Position numbers and translations under genes: made by a program
Shown: positions 1 to 10,700 of the stretch, one piece after another
Layout of the letters: each line of letters starts with the position of its first letter
Position numbering within the stretch: position 1 is the stretch's first letter
Assembly (NCBI GenBank): GCA_037783545.1
Contig: JBBELK010000024.1
Span: 2,232,001-2,296,000, forward strand
Source of the DNA: Henricia sp. BOLD:AAB3569
Taxonomy: Eukaryota; Echinodermata; Asteroidea; Spinulosida; Echinasteridae
Length of the DNA stretch: 64,000 nucleotides
Reading direction: 5' to 3'
Notes under the pieces: generated by a model
Database searches by the model: none
What the model was told of the DNA's origin: nothing
The model's input: only the letters and a program-made list of their open reading frames with translations

Positions 1-164
1 GAAAACCACCTTCAGTTGTTAATTTCTTACAAAATACCATTTTGGACTGAAATAAAATCATGTGATGTTTGGCACCATTGTTATTAACACCTTTTAGTAA
101 GGTTTTTCTTGTCAACACGTGAATTTTTTTTTAGATCATTGCAAATAAGTCACTCTACCTTTAA
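1..164. mobile_element. TTAA-type MITE, family A, right part
   Basis: Begins outside the window; ends CTCTACCT|TTAA. Matches the complete copies at 14490-14848 and (inverted) 27499-27841. Confidence 0.7.
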
Positions 165-230
165 AGCCAAGTGTATTTAGTTGACACTAATCCCAATAAA
201 GGTGGATCAGACCTGGGTCCAATTTGTGGG

Positions 231-597
231 GTACCATGGCCGAGCGGTTTAGGTCATTGACTCGCAATCATAGGTGAAAACTTGGGGTTGCAGGTTCGAA
301 CCTCCCCACGGCTACGGTACCTGTGCCCTTAGGCAAGGCACTCGACCACACTTGCTCCATCCTTCGGAAGGGATGTAAAGCCGTTGGTCCAGTGTGTTAG
401 GTAATGGAAACGCACTCTAAAGATCCCAGAGCATTCTTTCGTGAAGAGCAAGGGGGATCATCCCCGGTGTCTCTGGCCATTTCTAATTCTAATTCTTCAT
501 GGGTTTCCTCACGCTTGCGAGTGACAGTGCAATGAGCACTATTGAGGAATCCTTGGTATGAATACCAGAAAGAAATAATAATAATAATAATAATAAT
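231..597 (+). mobile_element. tRNA-derived SINE, family 1, copy 1
   Basis: Starts with a tRNA-like head: A-box TGGCCGAGCGG (237-247) and B-box GGTTCGAACC (293-302). A conserved body follows, then the unit CCTTGGTATGAATACCAGAA and an (AAT)n tail. Same body and tail as copies at 30045, 53796 and 56934. Non-autonomous, copied by a LINE. Confidence 0.9.
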
Positions 598-1485
598 TTG
601 CCTGCTTCAGTCCACCTTTTAGGCGAGATTGAACCCAGCAATTGTCAAATTGATATTTTGGGTCTTTGGGGAAAATATTGGCAGTCCTTGGCTGCTCTTT
701 TTTTGCTTTATATGTGTTGTAGGTGAAGAAAATTGTTGTGGAAACTGGTACAGTCTGTCACAATTTCATTTTGAATTTTAATAAAATTATTATTTACTTT
801 CACTGGTGTGTTCTTAAGCAAACAGGCAAAAAACCGAAGCTGTCACACTGTAAATCACTGGGTATTTTTACATCTTTACTTTATTTCAACGCTTGTTAAC
901 CAAAGAAAAACCAATGCGATACACATTTATACACCATAGTCACACAAATTTTTGTTTTGGGTCGTGTGATAATTAATTATGGACGCTAAATTTATCTTAA
1001 TAGGCTGTAGAATGCGAGAGAATTGATTTTGCTGTGGGAGGTGTATAATAAATAAACATGAGTTTTGAACTGATTTTAAAGTTTAATTATTCTGGGTCTT
1101 GCAGCAATGCACTATATATGCGTACATATGGGCACTTGCTATTTTTAGTCTACATGTAGTCTGTTTGTCTTTACAACAACAGTATCAAGTGACATTTACA
1201 TGTCTGAACACAAACATGTACATCCATTTTTAATCCTTGGCTAAATGAATCTTTAATGGTCCCGAGGTCAACAAACTGACAAGATCCCTGGTTCACTGTT
1301 TTAGGAACCAGCCAATGGCATGGTCTGATCATTCATTTCCAGGGTCTCCAATCCTCTGCCATTCCATCAGTCTACCGTGCAGTGTAAATGACCTGTCCAC
1401 TTGTAGTTTGTTAATATTTGAATCTCCTTGTGGCGTGTACAATCAAGTGCAACTTACGACTGATGTTCAATTCCACCTAATGCGC

Positions 1486-1524
<39 letters not shown>

Positions 1525-2933
1525 CCCCCCCCCCCCCCCTACACAAAAAGCCCTGCCAGGCTGTATTTGCATTACATGTTTCTCAATGCGTTGATTAAAG
1601 TGGACATAACGATTCTCTTGGTTGACGGCTGAAGACCTTTTCCAGATTGTTACATATGTATGCCTGTAGACACACTATTGGCAGTGAGGGATTGCTTGCT
1701 TCAAATGAGGGGCTAACCCCCACCCCCCCTCCTTATAAATCATGCACCTGAAAGAAGTAAGCGCACTGCTTGCGCATAGAACTTAATCATGCAGTCGACT
1801 AGCCCGCACACCCTTGAGAGAAACGATACACACATTGTTTCTGAATTTGACGTTTAACGCAGTGTAGTTTTCCATCAAGTATTGATTTGTGCAGTTGTAC
1901 ATTTTTTCGGACGTAAATTCAATTAACTGTGCAGTTGAGCTTTGCAGCAGAACTAACTTCACGTATTGCGTGTTACATCAGTGAAAAGATTTTTCGCTTG
2001 ATGCAAATGAACATTCATACTGCAACTATGTAGATGGAGTGTGGTAGTGTTACGGTACCCAATTTGGATGCTTAGTCCACGGGGATTCATACAAGTTGCT
2101 ATTTGGCATGTTTGGAGAGAATGAATGTCAACTACGCCACTCATGTGCTTGTGTGTCCACTTAATGTACTTCTGATGCCTGCTAGAGTGCGCTCTCACAA
2201 GATTAAAATGAAATGGACAAGTCACGCACATGGTTGTAGCGACGACGCTAATATTACAATTTTTGTCATGTGTGTCTTCGGACGTGAAAATTGCTTTCGC
2301 CTAATGCATGCTGTGATGAAAGACAACGTCTTATGAAACTTTGTCAACATTTTGAGCTTAAAACTGTTTGACATTCCATAAGTATGTTGTAAGAAAAAGG
2401 ACTTGTATGAAAAGGTTCCGCCCGCAAGTTGAGTACACACGTTTTGATTTGTGCTCTCTCTGGCTGTGCTGTTCTTTGGTGGGTGTCGTATTCTTTTCTT
2501 CAGGCAAGTAATATTTCCTACCAGCTGCTATTTATTGCGTCGTTTCATCAAATAGTTTCCTGTTAATATTGCTGGTATACACAGCACATAGTTGACAGTT
2601 CGTCTGTGGCTTTACTTCACGAGGACTTGTGACTGAAGCATTAGTGGTGCAGAGTTTTACGACCATTAGTTTGTAAATTTATGCTGCATATCATCTGACA
2701 GTATTTCTGAATCTCTTAGCAAATGGACAAGTTTTCAGTATCACCGACATTTACGACCTTGCTGAGAAAACGCAAGTCTTGTTTGGTCATCCATAATCCA
2801 GTTTATTCGATTCTCTTGGATTATAAGTTTGCTGGACCGCCTTACAAATTGTCAAGAGAATTTCTACTGATTTGCTATGCCATCGATGGAGTCACCATCT
2901 CCAGTGCTCAAATTTGTAAGTCTACCTACATGT
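598..2933. other. Intergenic, no gene recognised
   Basis: AT-rich, with a poly-C run. Short frames such as 2723-2974 show no known domain. Confidence 0.5.
1486..1540. repeat. Poly-C tract
   Basis: About 55 bp almost purely C, interrupted by AA. Length is probably variable and sensitive to assembly. Confidence 0.95.
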
Positions 2934-3130
2934 ACATGGGTCTTTCCATGCTAATGGGCCTATTTGAAAAATAAGTCGATAATTCCTTTCAGATGTCTTC
3001 AGTTTATCTCAAACTTAAAGAAATTCCCTTGTACTCTCAGGAGATAACTTTTGCCAAAAAAAGAGTCAGAAAATGCTCTGAGAACAGTACAGGGGAATTT
3101 CTTTAAGTTTGAGATAAACTGAAGGGAATT
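2934..3130. mobile_element. Hairpin MITE of the GGGTCTTTCCA family
   Basis: Inverted repeats of about 31 bp at 2998-3028 and 3092-3123 (core TCAGTTTATCTCAAACTTAA). The left edge ATGGGTCTTTCCATGCTAAT matches the ends of the element at 25871-26315. Confidence 0.75.
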
Positions 3131-4691
3131 ACATGTATTGACTTACTTTTTTAAATTTTACATGTATTTTAAAGCTCATAGTTATCGTCTAATAATGTTG
3201 CCTCTGTTTCCTGTACATTCACATATATAACGTTTACATTTGATTTGCCTTTGCCAAATCGAACTCCACAATTTCCAAAAAGGTGAGTTGAAGCCGGGTA
3301 GGCGCTAAGTGTAATGCAAAAGGTGAATTGAAAAAGGCGGATCAGACCAGGGTCTGATTCCCCTTTTTAAAGTCACTTTTGGGGTAGGGTTCAACCCCGC
3401 AATTGTCAAGATTACGCTACCCGAATACAGATTCGGCAATTTGAGTGTCCTTGGGGCGGTGCCCGCCGTGTGGTAGATTTAATGGACCAATCTGGCACCA
3501 GTTCCGCAACACATAACAACTCACGCATGCACTGAGTTACAATTAGTGGTGACTTTTGCGGTTTCTGAAGGTGAGTTGAAGCCGAATCGAGGTGTAGTGT
3601 AAACGCGGCTAATGTTTAGTTTTGTGGTTGCAATAAAAATACCGGGTCTGTATCCACCTTTGCCGGTTCGAGTGTAAACATGGTGTATTTCTTGGAAAAG
3701 CATTTACCAAACGATGTTGATTACACATGTATTAATTATGGGTGTTTGTTTAAAATGGATCAAAATCTACATATTTCATTTGTACCCAAACGTAACGCAA
3801 CAGTAGAAACGGTGAAATTAAAGTGTAACAAGGTGTTTGTTTCAGACCGTGTAGCTGAACTGCAATAACCTTGTCTGTAGTTGCTGGATTATGTACTTGC
3901 CGCAAGCTACATACGTACATACACAGTATGCAGAAATAAATTATACAAGAAGATTTCTGTGATTAGAAGGCATGTAGCTGATTGGAATACAGATCTACCG
4001 GTACGTATGACGGTTAAACTTTAGTCAAGGCCTTGGGGCGAGAAAAAATTGCACGCAGACTTAATCAAGTGTAGCGTGCTGTCCACCTTTGAAATTTTGT
4101 TTTTCTCGTGTGAATGTCAACCATTTTGGAAGAGAATTTGCAGGTATGATTTGTAAAGGTCAGTTCATAATTCAAACGAATGCAAATCTGACTTTAATCT
4201 GATATTAAACATTTCACGATTTGCACAAATTGAAATCAGTTCAACTTTATGCAAATTTGCAGCGCGTAAATTTAGTTGTGACATCAATTTTGTGTTCACG
4301 TTTGCATTCGCATGCAGAAATGCCTACATTTTATGATTTAGATGTAGTTTGTACAATGGTTTCAGCCAATGATGATCAGTATTGTGACAATTCTAGAAAT
4401 AGCTTTAATTGTTGGGTTTAAATAGGGCTTGGGTGTAATTTATAGGATTTTGTGTCCAAAGCGGGTGCCTGTGGCAAATTACTGTTTTTCAAATTACGAT
4501 GTTGGCATCTCTGTAAATGCATGAATCCAGGCCTAAGGCTTTGTTTTCCTCATTGACCAGTGACAAGAGAGAAATGCTTCGTCTATAGAAGTATGTATGT
4601 AAAACATCATAGGCCTGTATGTATGTGTAGGAAAATCATGCATAGAATTCTACCAGTAAAAAGAAACCAATGTTTTTTTTATCGGAGTATT
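3131..4691. other. Intergenic, repeat-derived, no gene recognised
   Basis: GGTGAGTTGAAGCCG occurs twice (about 3282 and 3569), and a segment near 3345-3460 resembles 605-700, so this looks like decayed mobile DNA. Confidence 0.4.
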
Positions 4692-5106
4692 GATTGCTTT
4701 CCGGTGACTTCCATCCACCATTTTGGTTGTCATTTTTCATGACCCACGTGGCTTGAGTGATAACAGCCAAAAAGCAATACAAGCGCCTTGGTTGCACTTA
4801 CCTCTGTTACTTAACCTTGCTTTATGTTGTTGCATCGATCAATGGCTGTTGAATCGATAAAGATAAAAATGCATTTTTTTCAGGCTAAAAATTGTGATCA
4901 AGCAAAAGCACTTTTATTTTTACAAGCTGCAGTGCATGCTCAATAATTTAAACGTATCGCAACGCGCGTGTGCGGCATCTTCGAATGAAAGTACGCTGGT
5001 GAGTATATTTTATGCGTGCCCATGTGCGTCTAGTGGTGCGCACGTGTACGCACGTGACAGTTGACCACCAAACATTCCCGGATGTTCTACGTCACGGAAA
5101 GCAATC
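4692..5106. mobile_element. MITE, GATTGCTTTCCG family, complete copy
   Basis: Ends GATTGCTTTCCGGTGAC and GTCACGGAAAGCAATC are inverted repeats about 415 bp apart. A second copy starts at 63679 in the same orientation and is cut by the window end. Confidence 0.85.
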
Positions 5107-5653
5107 AAAAGGGTTGTTACATTAGGTTATGCCTACCCTCTCCTAAGCTGCCCCCTTTTTGTGTGCTTTTGCTTTAAAGGAGAAAAACAAAAAATATTGT
5201 TTCTTTAAATATTTAACACCAAGGGTGTTAAACTTGACACCTGAGTTTTTGCAGTGTGTAGTAATGCGAATATAATATTCCATGAATATCAAACCCCAGC
5301 TCAGTAAATTTCTGCTGTAAATTACTTACCTTGTTATTTGGCTTGTACAAGGCCTTGATGGTTAAACATGGCCACCAATTGAGGCCAATGGCCTCATGCC
5401 CTGCAAGATGTACACTTTCTGAGGCCAACTTGGCCAGCATGCTCTATCCTCTTAAATGTCATGAGGCTTGTGTCTAATGACCTTTAGAAACAGTGCCCTT
5501 GCCCTCAGAATTTTGTCAAATTCAAGTCACTTATAACAGCCTCATAAATAGAGTATCATGGCCAAGGACCAGTGTCTTTCTAGCTACTGTGTAAATTATT
5601 GATACTGTATGCAATTTAAGCACTAACGACCCTGTAGCACATGTCTCTAAGGG
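5107..5653. other. Intergenic, nothing recognised
   Basis: AT-rich sequence with no coding signature or clear repeat that I can see. Confidence 0.4.
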
Positions 5654-6021
5654 TAATAAATAATAAACACAGTTCTTATATAGCGCATTTCAGATCCGAC
5701 GGATCTATCAATCCGCCTTCTGCATTATTACCCTGGTCATTGGGCTCAGTAATATCATTCCTTAATCCTTCTCAGCTCCCTGGGGAGTATACAGCCCCGG
5801 CTGCCTATTAGGCGCTCAACGGCTAATCAAACGCATCAACTTTCGCTACCCTCACAGGTAGCCATTTTGCTCCTGGGTGGAGAGAAGCAATGCGTGACAA
5901 AGTACTTGCTCAAGGGTACACGCACCATGGAAGGGCCGGGTCGGGATTCGAACCCACTACCTTTGGAACTAACCCAGGTTTTGAGTACGATCCGCTAGAC
6001 CGCTCCGCCACAGCACTCCAC
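5654..6021 (-). mobile_element. tRNA-derived SINE, family 2
   Basis: Minus-strand head GTGGCGGAGCGGTCTAGCGG (Leu-type A-box) and GGGTTCGAATCCC (B-box, near 5943-5955). The opposite end is TATAGCGC plus an ATT-rich tail. The GGGGAGTATACAGCCCCGG body segment recurs at about 39500. Confidence 0.85.
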
Positions 6022-7604
6022 AATTAATAATTGTGGTAAAATGCAAATTTTTAGGGTAGTATTTTGCATGTATGACTGGATTGCATAAACAAACCTCTTA
6101 TTTTGAAAGGATGTCAATATCTCCACTTTTCAAAATTGTGAAACAAAATATATTACATGACAGCACTGAAACATTATATCAGATTGTGCAACAGATATGT
6201 TTAATTATTACCAAACAAAACCAAGTCTTTAAATCGCATTGCAAGTCATGTCACAGCTTAAATAGGAATAACATTTGCATTTTACCACAAGTATTAATGT
6301 AAGTGTGCATTGACCATTTTTAGGACAAAAACGAGGCTTAAGATGAATTTGAAGGTGAATTTGTTTCATAAAATAATTTCCAGATCTGTTGAAAAAATTT
6401 ATTTCTACAAAATGCCTTTTTTTGCAACCACAATTTTAATTCTTGCCAATTGCTCAGGTGGCTGAACCCTACTTTTTGTAAACATACATGGGAGTGGCAA
6501 CAAGTGTAATTTACTAAACTGAGTTCAGAAAGAAATTTAATACATTTGAAGGTATCCCACAAAAATGAAATAAATTGTTTATTGCCAACATGCAAAATTT
6601 CACATTCTACATTTCTTCAGTTGGATAGACATCAACAGAGAAGCAAATAGTGCTTACATTTCGCAGGTTTTTTGGAGTGGGCATTCATACACGTATGCAT
6701 CTTCCCTTCTGGCTGCCATTTGCCAAAGGTGTTTCATTTCATCTGTGACATTAAGAAATATGTGAACTTTCGCTTTTTGTGGGATCTTGAAGAATATACG
6801 AACTAAGCTGATGTAGTCATCGATCTATACAATAATGGATGGATAGGAGAAGCATTAGTGGCAGGTGCATTTGTAAAACTAGACAATGCAAGGGATCATA
6901 CTACTGTACACTGTATGTACTGAAGTACAGGTGACATTTCTGAGTGTATTTTAGGATCAAAACGGCATGTGAAATTACTACCGATTATTGTGACTTTTCA
7001 ACTTAGTGGGGGAACTGCTTTGATATTTCTAGTGCATCATTGGATTATTGTGAATATTTATCTTTGTGGTCAAAATGAAGAAAAGCAGTGCAGTTTTAAA
7101 AGTTAAAAACTCTAAAATATCTAGTGCAGACAGTGATTTACATGCATGTAATAGAACAGATTTTTGAGAATTATTGATTAGTACTTTCTAACCACAAAAA
7201 CACATTAACATAAATAAATTGTTTCAGTGTTTTGTTTTATTGACAATTTCTGTATGAAAAATGTTACGTGATAGTTTTGTGTTCACCGTTATTGGCCTTC
7301 GTTGGATGTATTTTAATGACATCATAGCAAGACTCGGCAGTGACGTCTGCTGGTGCAACCCGCAGTAAATTAGCACAACCAATTAAACCCCTCACCTGCT
7401 CAACTTCCAGCATAGAGCAGTCGCACCAAAGCAAGGAAGGCCTTAAAAAGGGAGGTAGGGTGCGAAATTGATTCATCTGCATAATGGGCGGAAACCCCAC
7501 AGTGTGAAAAGAAACGGTCGCGTGCACGAGCACTTTTTGATGCTAAGTGGTCTTAACTTACAGATCAGTAGTTTGCATCCAAAGTGCATTGTGAACGGAC
7601 TTGC
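6022..7604. other. Upstream of the DPP4-like gene, nothing firm
   Basis: AT-rich, no coding signature. May hold promoter or enhancer elements that cannot be identified by eye. Confidence 0.4.
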
Positions 7605-7612
7605 TATATAAG
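7605..7612 (+). promoter_or_regulatory. Candidate TATA box of the DPP4-like gene
   Basis: TATATAAG fits the TATA consensus and lies 111 bp before the ATG at 7716. A start about 30 bp downstream would give a short leader of about 80 nt. An in-frame TAA at 7692 sets 7716 as the first usable ATG. Upstream out-of-frame ATGs at 7619 and 7643 exist; the second opens a frame that overlaps the start and could reduce translation if it is transcribed. Prediction only. Confidence 0.4.
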
Positions 7613-7715
7613 AGAGAGATGGGGAGTCTCTGTGGTTAATTAATGGTACATTCAATTGGCTTAATGCACTTGACTGTGGTTTTTGCTGTTGTAAGTGGAT
7701 CTTGGATTATTGGCA

Positions 7716-7790
7716 ATGTTTGTTGCTACCGTCAACCCCCACGAGGAGGGCAAGGAGCCGCCACCCAAAGTCACGGCAAAGCATGTTGAG
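7716..7790 (+). CDS. DPP4-like exon 1: start and cytosolic tail
   Basis: Residues 1-25, Pro/Glu/Lys-rich, hydrophilic, no signal peptide, as expected for a type II membrane protein. An in-frame stop lies 24 bp upstream. Donor GAG|gtaaca, phase 0. The alternative frame through this exon hits TGA just before the donor, so only this frame can continue into exon 2. Confidence 0.85.
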
Positions 7791-10700
7791 GTAACACTGT
7801 GGGAATAAGCTCACTATTTTTTCAGTTTTGTTGGTCATACGATTATTGTTGCAGTTGTCTAAAATGAACTTTGATAGTGGGTATGCAGAATCTGTGGACT
7901 TTCAGACAATGTGAAAATATCTTGTTTTTCCTGTATTCTTGGGCGGTTGATGAGGTGGGTGGAATGTGGAGAAAGTGTTATGGCAAGAAAGAGTGTTACG
8001 TACTTTTGTCAAAAAGCTTTTAAAACAAGTTGTAACATGTGCACATAAGTGTGGGCAGTTTATGACCCAATCCAAACATATAAATAAATTGTATCAGTCG
8101 TGACCAATTGTGGGAAAAGCATACTGTTTTCTCAAAATCTGAGTAAAAATAAGCGGAACATTTTCCCACATTTAAGCTTGTCATTGTGTTCAGCAATTGG
8201 TGCCACTTCCGAAAAAATAGAGGAAAGGGACCACCAAAAATAAATTGTTTCTACAATTTTTGTGGTATTCTCAATTCATTTTGCATGCAAGAACCGACTT
8301 GTTATACACCAATCCGAGAGCTGAAGCCCTCTTCACTGTACGTCCGCAATAACTGGGGGCATCCAGTGCCATGAACTGTGCGTTTTGTGTTGATGAGAAG
8401 CTGTTACATTAAGTTGTCACTTGAAACAATTTTGCATGTTTATTGTAAGCTTGCGAAGTCTGTGTATGCGAAGGGGGCGAGTTGTGCGCTGTTCGATTTA
8501 ACAACACTAAAGAGCGCCCAATTCATGGCAGTGGATGGCCCCCAGTAATGGCGGACGTACGTGCAGGGAAGGAGTCCTTAGCAACCAGACTCATCTATAC
8601 CCAAACAGAAACTTGTGCACAAACTGATGCTCTATATCTGTTCATTCTTTTAAAAATGAGTGATGCATGCATGTAGTTAAACATACGATCTGAGGTTTGT
8701 TTTTACTTGTAGGATATTCATTACTAAGTTCTCTTTTAAATGGTTGGTGAGTGTTGCAATGTGTTGTTAACATTTCAGTACATTTGTTTCTAGATTTTGT
8801 TATGGTTCTCAGGCATTGATGAGCTTCAGTAGATAATACTCCACATGAGTGTTAGCAAGTGAGCAACAGAGCTCTTTGCAATTGTTTTGGCCAAAAGCCT
8901 AATGTACATACAAAAATGCAGCCAAGGTTTTTAGTAGATGTGGCTTAGTAGATAATACAAGAAGTCCATGGTTTAATATTTGGTCAATGCAACCTCATTG
9001 TCTCAGGTGTATTAAAGTTATATTGTCCGTGGTACTCAGCAAATTTATTTGTTTTTCTCTGAACGAAATTTATACTTTGTATTTTAAACATCGGCAACCC
9101 TTTAAAAAATGACGTTTTTATACGGCCGTTTTTGCGTTGGTCTTTTTCTTTTTTCTCTTTTTTTCAAGGGTGTGGCCCTGAGTTTTATCGTATTGCTGAG
9201 AGTATTAGATACTGTAAGGATTCGTATGTTAATGATCCGCCAGGGGCACTTCTGGCTTTGCGCTCCTATTAATCGTAATTGAATCATGAATTTTTGATGT
9301 CTCTACCCACTTACGAACCTTACTTATGGCCTTGTCCGAGACGCTGTTCTGTTAACTACATGTATCTCTGAAATCCCGAATTCTATATGTGCAGGTGCAT
9401 GTCATTTCTAAACTCCTTCAAAGCATGAAAGGTTTGTCTCATTGACAGTTAAAGGAATATATTTATAATTTCAAATTCATGCCCTTGAACAGGCTGCCCA
9501 GCAGTATATACATTGTAACTAATCAAATTTGACATGATTCAAGAAATGCTGTGTGTGATGGCCATTACCAGGCTTATATGTGTATTTGCACCCACAAATT
9601 TCATTCTGTCTCACATAATGCTTTTTGCATCAACCGAAGAATGCTGGTTTGCATAACACTAATTTTGTTGATTTATCACTTTGATATCTGGGTCTTTCCA
9701 CAGTAATGGGGTACATTTCTGTGACATACAAGATCTTAGGTCCCAGTTCAGTTCAAATGTCTTAATTTTATCTTTAAATTATCTAGCTAAACTGAGGAAA
9801 TAACTTTTGTAAGAAGGAGTAAGAAAAATAGTCCTACAACATACATTTCTGAAAACCCTGTGCACAAATTTTCCTATTACGTATGTAACAAAGAAGGAAA
9901 AAAAGTCACAAAATGGTCTGTCCACGTTACATACGTAATAGGAAAATTTGTACACAAGCTTTTCAAAAATGCATGTTGTGGCAGCAATTTCTTACCTTTT
10001 TGGGCAAAAGTTATCTCCTTATAAAGATGTTTATTTCAAACCATTTGGATTTTTGATTTTTTGAAATATTTCATGTTGTTTTGAAACATCCCACAGGCAT
10101 TATCGATTATCGTATATCTTTTCAAACTTATGTTGGGTTTGTTTGTTACAAACCCATGTTGTTTTTGTCATTGAATCAATCTACATTCTCTGTAATATTT
10201 GCTGCATCCTTACAAGTGGAAAGGCAAGAATTGCAAATTGACTTAATCATTTTCTTTTTCAATTGTTTCGTCTTTCAATGTAGGAGCTTGTTGGGGAAGG
10301 ATCTGACAATCGTAACTGGCGAGGCATCCTTATCTCCATAGTAGTCATTATAGTGATTGTGGCCATCATTGCTATAGCAGTTGTCATTGTACTGCCAGGT
10401 ATGTGTCATTTTTGTTGAACATTTACAAGTTTAGTTTTTCAACAAGAAACTGTGAATTTTTCAGTGGGAGGTTATTTCTTAGTTGCCATAGCCGAGTAGT
10501 CCAAATGTCAGATTTCAATGCCCATTATACTATTTGCAGATAAAAATCTTTTACAAATTTGTGAAACAACAGCATTATATATCTCTGAAGAAGAATGTTG
10601 GTAAATTTGCCTGCAAGTTTAAGAAAAACTTTAAAATCTATGCATGTTTTTTGCGTTAAAGTTGCACTGTCCGGTTTTAGGCCGATTTGAGCGTTAAAAA

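Noticed and set aside
1315..1632. 105-codon frame with a proline run
   Set aside because: Produced by the poly-C tract; no domain on either side.
2723..2974. 83-codon frame starting MDKFSVSP
   Set aside because: No recognised domain, no supporting splice partners, and its end overlaps a MITE end at 2934.
7643..7789. Alternative start for the first DPP4-like exon at 7643
   Set aside because: This frame stops at TGA just before the donor and cannot join exon 2; the frame from 7716 can.
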